DNA of 53,995 nucleotides, from contig PJAB01000042.1 in the NCBI GenBank assembly GCA_002887195.1, positions 1 to 53,995 of the forward strand, in the 5' to 3' direction. The translations under genes were made by a program, and so were the position numbers. The notes beneath the pieces were generated by a model. It was not told the origin of the DNA. It did no database searches and saw only the letters and a program-made list of their open reading frames with translations. The first letter of the stretch is position 1. Each line of letters begins with the position of its first letter. This stretch comes from Chrysochromulina parva. Taxonomy: Eukaryota > Haptophyta > Prymnesiales > Chrysochromulinaceae. Below, in pieces: positions 1 to 8,953 of this stretch.

Positions 1-556
1 AGGCAGCTAGGGGCCACGTGGTAATGGTAGCTCGGCGACGTGGTGGAGGACGAATGACCGCCGCACTGGTCAAACGTGTTGCCCTCGAGGTAGGCCGCCG
101 ACGTGGTCCAGCCGGTGAGCGGGTACGAGGGCCCGGCAAAGGGCGAGTAGATCATGCCACCATCGTACGCGACGCCAACGAGGGCGCCGAGTGCGGTTAG
201 GCTCGTCTGCTGGGCCGCGTTGTAGCGGGGGTTGACAGGGATCGTGTACGTGCGCGAGCTCCCGATGGCATAGTTTGGGTTGAGATTCGCCGTCGGGTGA
301 TTCGGGCAGTGGCTGCGAGCAAGGAGCAAGAGCGGGCCGGCATGCAAATTGGTGAGCGAGGTGATGTGTGCAGCGTGGGTGGCGGGGCGCAGGCAGCAGT
401 GTGATGAGCTGCCTGCACTCACTTCGTCGTGATCGTGCGTGTGGTGGCAGAGGTTGTCTCCGACCAAGTATAGCTGGAGCCTTCTGTCGAGCATGTTGTT
501 GTTGTCTGCCCAAGGACCGCATCGAGCAGCAGGCAAAGCAGCACGGCGCGTAACAT
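1..556 (-). CDS. Secreted YHYH-domain protein, 3' end cut by window edge, one intron
   Basis: The gene runs leftward from an ATG at 556 whose first 17 residues (MLRAVLLCLLLDAVLGQ) look like a signal peptide, followed by a Thr/Ser-rich stretch. The first exon ends at 423 and a GTGAGT donor at 422-417 opens an intron of 110 nt that closes with a CAG at 315-313. Splicing joins codon AA|C and gives ...TITTN-HCPNHPTANLNPNY. The second exon (312-1) has no stop and contains a GVAYDGGMIYSPF segment, a DQCGGHS motif and YHYHVAPSCL at the very edge, all characteristic of the YHYH family (PF14240). The family is secreted and of unknown function. The C-terminus lies outside the window. An in-frame ATG exists at 715, but the signal peptide favours 556. 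Confidence 0.85.
313..422 (-). other. Intron of the YHYH gene (110 nt, GT-AG)
   Basis: The donor is GTGAGT and the acceptor CTCGCAG. Removing it restores one reading frame across two ORFs that are otherwise in different frames and brings the signal peptide in line with the YHYH domain. Confidence 0.8.
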
Positions 557-1129
557 AACTGACGGGAAAAGAGGCCGGAGAAGAGTCCTTCGACTCCCTC
601 CGGCGCCGCCGTCGACGGCCCAGCGAACTTCCGCTACTTTTCCCGAACTTCCGGAGCTTTTCTGGTGAAAAAGCCCCGCCTGATCATCTTTCACAATCTC
701 GCCCACCACGAGCATCTACGACACGTTTTTCACACAGTTTTGTACTGCAGCTCTCTTCTCTCCGCGGTGTACGTGTTGGTTGGTGTGTCGTTGAATAATT
801 GAGTATTGTGAATGAACAAGTTTGGGCGTCACACGGCAAAGTTTTCAAGTTTACGGTTTATAGCGGCGAGAAAGTGCAGGGTACATTGTAGTTCATTGTA
901 GCTGGGAAAACTCCGGGAGCTGGTTGAACAAAAAATACTCAAGTCTCAACCCGGCGCGCGATCTCCAAGGCCGGTGGGAGACGAACGACGTAGCGCGTAG
1001 TACGTCGGACAAACTTTTCTACATTCTAGCCGCACAGCTTTCATCGCCATACCCGGGCCCGGTCATGTTAACGGTCATGTCATATGCAGAACCGCACATT
1101 GAGGCCTCGCTCGCCTCGATGGCCCTCCA
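557..1129. other. Intergenic, no gene seen
   Basis: This is the presumed promoter of the YHYH gene and the 3' flank of the U2A' gene. It is AT-richer around 720-920 (runs such as gaataattgag). A small plus-strand frame at 924-1208 has no recognisable content and overlaps the end of the U2A' gene. Confidence 0.5.
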
Positions 1130-1900
1130 CTACGGTCCGTCAGCAGCAGACCCGCTACCCGCCTCGCCGCCCCCTTGGCTCGCGAGGAGCGCCTCGACGG
1201 CAGAGTAGTCGCCCGCCTTGAGCGCGGCCTCTAGCCTCTTGACCTCCTCGATGGAGGACGCGTTCGCAATCGCCAACATGATCTTGGCCTTCTGCTCCTC
1301 GGAGGGCCCCGCCTTGAGCAGCGGCGGCGGCGCCGCCGACTGCTGCTGCTGCTGCTGCCGCGCGCCGGAGCCGCTCGTGCCCGGCCCGCGCATGGGCGCT
1401 GGCTTGCGGCTTTTCCTGTGGGCTGCCTCGGCGGCCGCGCGCTCGGCGCCGCGCACGCGCTTGAAGTCGAGCGTGCGCAGCTTGGGCAGAAGCGCGATGA
1501 CATACGCGCGGTACCCCTCCGCCTTCGTCACCGGGTTGTCCACGAGCGACAGCGACGTGAGGCCCGCGAGCTGCCCGAGCGGCTCAAGCTGAGTGAGCGT
1601 GGCGAGGTGGTTGTTGGTAAGTACGAGCGTCTTGAGCGACGGGAGCGTCTTACTGAGCCCCTCTGAGATGCGCGTGACCCGGTTGTTGTTGAGCAGCAGC
1701 TGCGTGAGACGCGGCAGCACCGCCATGCATTCGACCTTGAGGATCTCATTGTCCGAGAGGTCGAGCGAGTCAAACTGGTCCTGCGTGGCTGCAAGATTCT
1801 CCATGACGGCGATCTTGTTGCCGCGCAGGTCGAGCTCGCGGTCCTTGAGCGGGTTGAGGAAGGCTGGAGAGCGCGCGATCACCTCGGCCGTGAGGCGCAT
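1130..1900 (-). CDS. SNRPA1: U2 small nuclear ribonucleoprotein A' (U2A')
   Basis: The 256-residue product matches the length of the family (human about 255). It begins MRLTAEVI, continues with RELDLRGNKI and a run of leucine-rich repeats (about residues 15-140: LDLSDNEI, LLLNNNRV, LVLTNNHL), then the LRRcap-type segment with VDNPVTKAEGYRAYVI and LPKLRTLDFKRV. The C-terminal third is low complexity with a poly-Gln stretch, then an acidic helical tail. U2A' binds U2B'' and stem-loop IV of U2 snRNA in the spliceosome, which agrees with the introns seen here. The ATG at 1900 was chosen because it aligns with the family start; the frame stays open 27 codons further upstream. Confidence 0.93.
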   Translation of the reverse strand: MRLTAEVIARSPAFLNPLKDRELDLRGNKIAVMENLAATQDQFDSLDLSDNEILKVECMAVLPRLTQLLLNNNRVTRISEGLSKTLPSLKTLVLTNNHLATLTQLEPLGQLAGLTSLSLVDNPVTKAEGYRAYVIALLPKLRTLDFKRVRGAERAAAEAAHRKSRKPAPMRGPGTSGSGARQQQQQQSAAPPPLLKAGPSEEQKAKIMLAIANASSIEEVKRLEAALKAGDYSAVEALLASQGGGEAGSGSAADGP

Positions 1901-2141
1901 GACGTGCGCGAGGACGAAGGGAACACGTCCGGTGTTGACGTGTAGGTGTGAATGTGAATAACTTTTGCGCCGTACGCACATCGCGCAATGTTCCGTTCCG
2001 TGTCAAATGTAGAGGGCGGCCCTCAAGGCAAGACGCCAGACGCACACCCGGGCTCCCCGGAGTCGTGGTGATCTGGTGAAAAACACACGGGCGAGACGCA
2101 CAGATGACTGCTGTTCTGCTGCCTCGCGCAGTTCCCGGCCC

Positions 2142-3683
2142 TCAACCAAGGTGGGCTGCTGGCTCGCAGCCCCCAACTGCCGCCGGCTGCACGATTTGAA
2201 GCATGTCAAACGGGAGCACGGCCATAGCTCCCTTGTCCACCACACCGAAGCGGCGCAGGCGCTCGATGAGGGTGGCTACGATGACCTTGTCGCGGTAATT
2301 GGCCTGGTGAATGTTACCTGACGTGACGTAGGTCTGCATCCAGCCACCAAGGCTGGGCTGTGCGTGAATGAAGCGGTTGACAGCCACGAGCCCGTCGTGC
2401 ACGTGCTGCGCCTGAGGGGCACAGACGAACCGCTCGGGCATCAAGCGATCACGAGAACGAGGACGCAGACAGCTTCAAGGACTGATGGCCGATCAAGGGG
2501 ACCGGGCATGGCTGTGAAGTCAAATGAGTCTGTGGAGAAGTTCAAATCTGGTAGCCGGTATCAAGGTATCAAGGGGATTGGGCATGGCTGGACCTGGTAG
2601 CAGCAGGGATCGGCTTCGTGGAGCACTTGCGCCTGAGATCGTCCCACCTCGAGCGCTGCGAGCACGTACATGCACACGAACGAGCAGGTCTGGTAAAACG
2701 GGCGCACCGGGCGCTGCTCGAAATCCGCCGCAACCTGTGAACACAAAAGGACGGGACGCGTGAGTGTGAACACACAAGGACGGGACGGCTGACCTCGGGC
2801 GCACTCCCGAGTAGCTCGGCCGAGAGCAGCGCCATGCTGGGCGCACCTCAGGTAGGTCGGGTACAAAGTTTGGATAGAGCGTGGTCGGCCACTTGGGCAC
2901 TGACCCTGCGATGGGGATGCTGAGCTTGATTCGCGGATCGACCGCCGCCGTCACAGTGGTCGTCCAGCCGCCGCCAGAGAGGCCAACCAGGACGACGTGC
3001 TTGTAGCCCAGCACGTTGACGGCGTAATTCACAGATAAGATGACTGGCTCTATGAAGAAGCGGAGAGGGAAGTCGCCCTTGAGCTCCCACTGCTCGAACC
3101 ATTCGTGGTGACTCGAGGTCTCATAGGGAGTGTTGCCGTTGCAGCCATACAGGGGCATAAAGAACTCAAACACATCGTATCCCAACTGGTTGAAGTGGTC
3201 CACAACGCCGTCGTAATTGGGCGTGCACTTGTTCGTCTCGTGGCCATTGTGGTAGAAGACCACGGTGTCGCCTCGCGCGGTAGGGACGATAGCTGGACCG
3301 GGCATGCTCGGGCCGTCCTGGGGCCAGTTTCGGGGCGCTCGCCCGCTCGTGTTCAGAGTATGATAGACGGTGGAGTTGAGAGTTATGAAAGGCGTCTCAA
3401 TCGTCCACACCAACGCCGTCATATTGTTGCTCCACGAATTGCCCGAGACGTCGCCAACCCCGTCCCCAGGTCCAGGGAAGCCGTGCATGGCATAGTTAGG
3501 CATCGGCACCACGTAGTCGGGATCGCTCCGTGAAGGTAGGGAGCTCGCGTTGAACAACGCGTGAATCAGATTCTGCCGGCAGGCGAGCCATGCTGAGATA
3601 TTGCCGCCCGTGCAGTCCGGCAGCAATGGATCTTGCACCGCCGCGACAAGGAAACTCATGTGCACTAGCGATCCCACGATCAT
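2142..3683 (-). CDS. Secreted alpha/beta-hydrolase-like protein, three exons
   Basis: Exon 1 is 3683-2847, exon 2 2734-2594 and exon 3 2411-2142, giving about 415 residues. The N-terminus is hydrophobic, with several N-x-S/T sequons after it, so it is probably secreted. The nucleophile elbow is GLSGGGW, with Ser near residue 236, preceded by VVFYHNGHE, which can form the oxyanion region. Exon 2 carries QTCSFVCMYVLAALE and HEADPCCYQ; exon 3 carries YVTSGNIHQANYRDKVIV, where a His could be the catalytic one. Both introns are phase 0 (112 and 182 nt; donors GTGCGC and GTCCAG; acceptors TTCACAG and CCCTCAG). The second acceptor was chosen for its pyrimidine tract and frame; a CAG 6 nt further in also works. 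Substrate unknown. Confidence 0.72.
2412..2593 (-). other. Hydrolase intron 2 (182 nt) with an internal direct repeat
   Basis: The donor GTCCAG follows ...CCYQ and the acceptor CCCTCAG precedes AQHVHDGL. On the plus strand two copies of a 24-25 nt phrase, atcaagggga..gggcatggct, lie at about 2492-2514 and 2569-2591, roughly 78 nt apart; the outer copy touches the donor. The intron may have grown by a local duplication. Confidence 0.6.
2735..2846 (-). other. Hydrolase intron 1 (112 nt)
   Basis: Donor GTGCGC after ...PDLPE and acceptor TTCACAG before VAADFEQRP. It contains a duplicated phrase (cgtcccgtccttttgtgttcaca and a close copy 30 nt away), seen on the plus strand at about 2736-2790. Confidence 0.75.
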
Positions 3684-3732
3684 TCTCGTGTGCCGATCAC
3701 CGCGGCACTTCCGACGAAATGGACCGTTGACG

Positions 3733-3754
3733 CAAGTTCAAGTCAAGTCAAGTC
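3733..3754 (+). repeat. AAGTC pentanucleotide repeat in a divergent promoter
   Basis: The run caagttcaagtcaagtcaag lies between the hydrolase start (3683, minus strand) and the fusion-enzyme start (3883, plus strand). The same motif recurs at four other gene 5' ends in this window. A regulatory role is inferred from position only. Confidence 0.55.
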
Positions 3755-3882
3755 TGACACGGCGCTCTCGATGCGCCAGCGGCAAAATGTGGAGGCACTT
3801 GCTCTTGCGTTCCTGTGACGAAACGTTACCCGTACTTCAAAATCGGGCATCGTCAAGAAAAAACAAGCACACCGCGAGGGCG

Positions 3883-6800
3883 ATGATGAGAACGCAAGTG
3901 CTGGCAGCTGGGCTCACGTGCATCGTCGCCGCCATGATCCTCGTGCGCCGTCGTCGACGCCGCCGCACGGCTCGTGGCTTTCACGACAGGCCTGCAGAGA
4001 CCGATCTCGTCGAATTGCGGTCACTCTCTCGGGCGTTGGGATGCACGATCATGGCCAAGTGCGAGCACCAGCATCCGGGCGGATCTGTGAAAGACCGCGC
4101 AGCGCACGCGTTGATTCAGGCGGCCATCGAGTCTGGCGAGCTCCAGCCTGGCGGTACAATCGTGCAGGCCACAGGCGGCAACACGGGCATTTCTCTGGCC
4201 ATGATCGCCAAAGCCAAGGGCTACCGATGCCATTTAACGATCCCCGAGAACATCAGCAACGATAAGAAGGAGCTGCTCCGGATCCTGGGGGCCACCGTCA
4301 CGGAGTGCCCGTGCGTGCCCTTTGCCGACCCACGCTCCTACTGCTCGCGGGCCCACGCGATCGCCAAGGCCACCAAGGGCGCCGTGTTGCCCGACCAATT
4401 CGAGCACGTCGCCAATACAAAGGCCCACTATACCACGACGGGACCCGAGCTCTGGCGGCAGTGCGGGCAGGCACTGGACGGCTTCGTATGTGCGGCCGGC
4501 ACAGGCGGTACGATTGCTGGCGTCTCGCGCTTCCTCAAGTCGGTCCACAGTGCCTGCGCCACCTTCCTCATCGATCCGACCGGCTCCGGCCTCAAGTGCT
4601 TCGTGGAGACCGGACAATTTGCATCGTCCGGTTCGTGTTTCATCGACGGCATTGGGATCAGCCGTCGGACGGCCAACTTTGGCACCGCTGTCGTGGATGG
4701 AGCCTTTCGCGGCGACGATCGCGAGGCGATCGAGATGGCCTACTACCTGTTGCGGAACGAAGGACTGTTTGTTGGACCTTCGGCGGCGCTCAACGTGGTG
4801 GGCGCGGTCAAGCTCGCCCGCAAGCTCGGGCCAGGGAGCCGAGTGGCGACCGTGCTCTGCGACGGCGGCGAACGGTATCGCGCCACCACGTTCAACGCGG
4901 AGTGGCTTGCGAGCAAGGGCCTGACGCCCAAATGCCAGGGGGATGATCTCTCCTTCGTCAAGGAGGACCCACGCCACACCATTGAGCTGAGCCACGAGAT
5001 GTGGTCTCGGGTCATCTCCGATCTCGTGCGCAATCTCCCACGCGAGTGGCGAGGCACCACGTTCAACAACTCGAACCTGCTAGGGCGTGAAGGCTTCGCG
5101 TGCCGGCTGCATGATCTGCTGACGCGCCGAGCCTTCTCCGGCGAGCCGTTGGTCAGCGAGGATCTCGTCGATCTCGGTCAAGCGGAGGATTACCTTCGTG
5201 TAGCTTCGAACGTCACCACCACGCTCGAGGCCATCCACGCGCGCCAGTCGGGCCTGGGCGTCTCCCGCGTCTTCAGCTTCCCTTCGGCGCTCCGGATGCC
5301 CATCGCGGCCGTCGTGCTCGCCACGGACAGGGCTGCGGCTGTGCGCGTCTACGTTGGCGACGGCCCACCGCCGTTCACGCCAGAGCAGGAGCGAATGCTC
5401 GCACACGTCGGATGTGCACTCATCATCTCGCGCGGCGGGCCGCCGGCCACGCGTCAACGAGAGAGGCTGGCCCAGGAGGACGACGACAAGTCGGTCGTGC
5501 TCTGCGTCCCGTCCGCCCTCCCCGACCGAGGCATCTACAACCTGCGGCGGGCGCCTCCGAGCGCCGTCGACGGCATCGTCGGCGACGGCATGCTGCTCAT
5601 TTTGGACGAGTCTCGGATCCGGCCTTCCGACATCCTCGTCGTCCGCAAGCGTCTCTGCACGCCGATGACGACGCCGGTCGCCATTCAGCGGCTCGAGCAG
5701 CTCGCATCAGGACGTGTGCGCGTCGCCGCCGACGCCGACGCGCCGCCTCCCCAGTCGGAGCTTGACGCATTCAACGCTCATCTGCAGGAAATGTCGGGCA
5801 CGAGCGTGGGCGCCGACACCCCCCCAGTGTGCTACACCGCGGGCCTCTCGGCGCTCAGTGCGCTCTGGATTGCACTCATCGCCGCCGGCGGCGCAGACGT
5901 GGTCATGAGTTCCACAGCGTACGGGGGCAGCTCGCAGGTGACTGACATCCTCGCCGCGCGAGCGCCATCGAAGCTGCGTAAGCACACGTTTGAGGTGAGC
6001 GGCTGCTCGCAGATTGTCGACACGGTGCGCGGCGCGCTCAACGGACTGCTTCAGCGTGCTTCGCACCATGACGGTGGCTCCACGGGATCCACAACGGTCC
6101 TCCCGAGATCCTCACGAGATCGAGATCCTCACGAGATCCTGACCGGCTCCACAACGGTCCTCTTCGTCGAAGCGCCCACCAATCCAGATATGAAGGTACC
6201 CGACCTGCCCACGCTCGCAACGATGCTGGCCCAGCACGCGGCGGCGACAGGCGCTCGTCCGCTGCTGCTCGTCGACACGACGCTGGCTCCGATGTCGAGA
6301 GTGATGGCGAAGGCGAGGAGTGCAGCCCCAGATCTGCCCGTGATGGTACTACTCTCCATGTCCAAGAGCGTCTCGCGCGGGTTGACTACTGCGGGGGCTC
6401 TGGTCGCCAACCACGCCCCTGACGCTGCCGCGCTTCTCAGCCGCGCGCGAGATGTGGGCGAGATGCTCGAGACGATGGCGACCGACGACCAGATCCGGCG
6501 CCTCGTCGACAACCACGTCGGTACGGAGGAGCGTTGCGCGAAGGCGTACCGGGTTGCCATGGCAGTCGGCGCGCACCTGAGGGCGACCGTGAGCGAGCAT
6601 TGCGGCGCAACCATGGGATTGTCTACCGTGAGCGCCGAGGCTGCGAGTAACGGCTACGCCTCCACAACGATCTCGTTCAATCTGCCGCCCCCCAAAGGAA
6701 CGTCGGAGCAGCAAGCGGCTGCACTCGCGCAACGCTTTGTCGACGAGCTCTGCCTCGACAAGGCTCGCTTCAAGCCTTGCGTGTCATTTGGTCAGGATAA

Positions 6801-6987
6801 CGGGCTCGTCTACTGCACCGTCCCAGCCACCTCCACCCAGGGCGCCATCAAAGCCGAGGATAAGGCGAAGCAAGAGGTTGGTGGCGTGCAGCTCGTGCGC
6901 CTCTCCTTCCCTCCATCGCTCGACGAGGAGGCAGCTTGCCAGACAGTGACGAGGGCAGTTCGCGCGTGCTACCCAACTGCATCGTGA
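3883..6987 (+). CDS. Fusion of cysteine-synthase-like enzyme and STR2-type cystathionine gamma-synthase
   Basis: The product has 1034 residues. Residues 5-22 form one hydrophobic segment followed by a run of Arg, so it is probably anchored in a membrane. Residues about 40-350 are a fold-type II PLP enzyme of the cysteine synthase family: GGSVKDRAA with the PLP Lys at about 70, the TGGNTGI phosphate/substrate loop, and the GTGGTIAG loop; it is closest in wording to the yeast MCY1 type. Residues about 370-1030 resemble fungal STR2 cystathionine gamma-synthase, including its long N-terminal part; the fold-type I core has YTAGLSAL, FVEAPTNPDMKVPDL, LLLVDTTLAP and the PLP Lys at about 828 in SMSKSVSRG. 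One chain could therefore act twice in cysteine/methionine metabolism. The frame is open from 3601, but the ATG at 3883/3886 precedes the hydrophobic segment. Family assignment of the first half is firm; of the second half good; reaction specificity is inferred. Confidence 0.85.
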   Translation: MMRTQVLAAGLTCIVAAMILVRRRRRRRTARGFHDRPAETDLVELRSLSRALGCTIMAKCEHQHPGGSVKDRAAHALIQAAIESGELQPGGTIVQATGGNTGISLAMIAKAKGYRCHLTIPENISNDKKELLRILGATVTECPCVPFADPRSYCSRAHAIAKATKGAVLPDQFEHVANTKAHYTTTGPELWRQCGQALDGFVCAAGTGGTIAGVSRFLKSVHSACATFLIDPTGSGLKCFVETGQFASSGSCFIDGIGISRRTANFGTAVVDGAFRGDDREAIEMAYYLLRNEGLFVGPSAALNVVGAVKLARKLGPGSRVATVLCDGGERYRATTFNAEWLASKGLTPKCQGDDLSFVKEDPRHTIELSHEMWSRVISDLVRNLPREWRGTTFNNSNLLGREGFACRLHDLLTRRAFSGEPLVSEDLVDLGQAEDYLRVASNVTTTLEAIHARQSGLGVSRVFSFPSALRMPIAAVVLATDRAAAVRVYVGDGPPPFTPEQERMLAHVGCALIISRGGPPATRQRERLAQEDDDKSVVLCVPSALPDRGIYNLRRAPPSAVDGIVGDGMLLILDESRIRPSDILVVRKRLCTPMTTPVAIQRLEQLASGRVRVAADADAPPPQSELDAFNAHLQEMSGTSVGADTPPVCYTAGLSALSALWIALIAAGGADVVMSSTAYGGSSQVTDILAARAPSKLRKHTFEVSGCSQIVDTVRGALNGLLQRASHHDGGSTGSTTVLPRSSRDRDPHEILTGSTTVLFVEAPTNPDMKVPDLPTLATMLAQHAAATGARPLLLVDTTLAPMSRVMAKARSAAPDLPVMVLLSMSKSVSRGLTTAGALVANHAPDAAALLSRARDVGEMLETMATDDQIRRLVDNHVGTEERCAKAYRVAMAVGAHLRATVSEHCGATMGLSTVSAEAASNGYASTTISFNLPPPKGTSEQQAAALAQRFVDELCLDKARFKPCVSFGQDNGLVYCTVPATSTQGAIKAEDKAKQEVGGVQLVRLSFPPSLDEEAACQTVTRAVRACYPTAS
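6067..6165 (+). repeat. Local duplication inside the fusion enzyme
   Basis: The phrase for GSTTVL is present twice (about 6086-6103 and 6146-6163), separated by short repeats of gagatcctcac. It adds about 20 residues just before the FVEAPTNPD strand of the STR2-like half. It keeps the frame and has no good splice sites at both ends, so it looks like an insertion by duplication in a surface loop. Confidence 0.5.
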
Positions 6988-7960
6988 CTTAAGCATGACT
7001 CGAACAGCCGGTGCCGAAACGTGGTGTGGGGCAGCAAGGCACCGTTTCCCGGCCGGACGCACACGTACTCTGTAGCGGACATGCACTTAGCTCTATCGTG
7101 TGGCGAGTTGTGACAGCTGGCACCCTGGACACGAGTGAGCAATCCGTGGTCTGTGCCGCAGAGTGCAGTGTCCCAAGTGTGGCTGCCCCGATGTGCTGTC
7201 ACTGGGAGCTGCTGTCCGGCTCGCCCGGCCCCGGGACGTGTGGCGTTATTGGCGTTTTGGCGCCCGGGGTCCGGGGCTTCTTGCTTTTTCTTGCTTCCCT
7301 TTCGCGTGTTAAGGTGTTTGAAAAACTCGCATGCTGATGCTCGACCGGCGGATGAGCGTCGTCGGTTAACTGCTCGACACGTCCAACGCGTCGCGTCGTT
7401 TCTTTCGCGTTATCGGCGATCGTACGCGGTGGCGCACACGGGGCATTGTCCGGTCGCCCGGGCCGGTCCCATGGGCATGGCCGGTCCCGCAGACTTGCTT
7501 CGCTGCGTTGCGCCGCGCGCCCCGGCGCGGCGGCCCGCGCGTCGCTCGCCGCACGCCGGGCGCTCCGCCAACGCCAACGAAATAATTACTCCGCAACATC
7601 GCATTGCGCACTCGCGCGCTGCGTTTTCGGCTTTACGTTACATACTATGCAATAACGGGATGTGGTCCATCCGCGAGAACCCTTAGGCTCAGCCCATGTG
7701 CCACACACTCCTACGACACAAAGCTCGTAGGACACCGAACGAGGTCAAGCATCGATCCGCTCCCAAGCCAACACAGCGAAGTCCAGCCACGGGACAGTTC
7801 TAGTTCGAAGAGGTGTCGTGCGGCGAGACGGTCATTGGACCTCACTTGTCCATGGACGAAGCACGGCTGGGCTGGTGCAGAATCTCCACCGCTTGGAAAT
7901 GCCCGACCCCGCCGCTCTCTTCTCGCCGAGCGGCATGCCATCCACCGCATGCCCTGACCC
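6988..7960. other. Intergenic, 973 bp, no gene recognised
   Basis: This lies between two convergent genes (fusion enzyme and SERCA). Short overlapping frames at 7011-7337 and 7135-7686 have compositions unlike the neighbouring proteins and show no motif. No tRNA-like cloverleaf was recognised by eye. Confidence 0.5.
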
Positions 7961-8921
7961 TTAATTGGTCTTCTTCTCGCTGGCGAGGCGCTCGGCGAGC
8001 TCTTTGCGCACGAAGGCGCGGCCGAAGAGCTTGAGGACCTCGTCGATCAGGACGACCGGCACCGACCAGGCGATGACGAGGATCCAGTCGTTCTTCGTGA
8101 GGGGCACGATCGAGAACATGGCGGCGAAGGCTGGCACGTAGATGATAGCGTAGGTGGTGATCATCGAGATGACGATCGCGAGGAGGAGGTAGGGGTTGAC
8201 CCACGGCGGCATCGACAGGAGGGAGCCATCTTCGGAGATGGCATTCATGGCGTTGAACATCTCGATGACCACGAGCACCGCGAGCGACATGGTCGAGGCC
8301 GTCTTCTTGCCAGCGGCCCGGAAGTAATCACACGGAGTGGCCGAGAGGTCGGGTCCACCGTGTGCGACCCAAGGCTTGAAGTCGGGTTTGAAACCCTTAA
8401 ACTCGGTGCACTTGCCCCAATGGGCCAGCTCGGAGTAGTTGACCAGCGGATGGTGGTACTCGGACCAGTCGTACCACACGTACCAGTAGACGAAGATGCC
8501 AACAGTGGCGATGCCGACGTAGGTGCCGACGATCATGTAGCGGAAGAAGACCCATGGCGTGATCAGCTGGTCGTCGGCGCGCCGTGGCGGGCGCGACATG
8601 ATGTCGGCGTCGGGCGGGTTGAAGCCGAGCGCCGTCGCGGGCGGACCATCGGTCACAAGGTTGACCCAGAGCAGCTGAACCGGGATGAGGCCCTCGGGGA
8701 GGCCCAGGAGGGCGGTCAGGAAGATGGACGCCACCTCGCCGATGTTGGACGAGATGAGGTAGCGAATGAAGGCCTTCATGTTGGAGTAGATGGAGCGACC
8801 CTCCTCAATGGCGGCGACGATGGTCGCGAAGTTGTCGTCGGCGAGCACCATGTCGGCCGCCTCTTTGGCCACCTCCGTGCCGGAGATGCCCATCGCGATG
8901 CCGATGGCCGCCTGCTTGAGG

Positions 8922-8953
<32 letters not shown>

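Noticed and set aside
924..1208. 94-codon plus-strand frame
   Set aside because: Overlaps the conserved U2A' 3' end antisense and lacks recognisable content.
3733..3754. AAGTC runs as telomeric or CRISPR-like repeats
   Set aside because: Too short, internal, without spacers, and not a known telomere unit.
7011..7686. Two overlapping plus-strand frames downstream of the fusion enzyme
   Set aside because: No motif, biased Arg/Ala/Ser composition and no start context; more likely non-coding.
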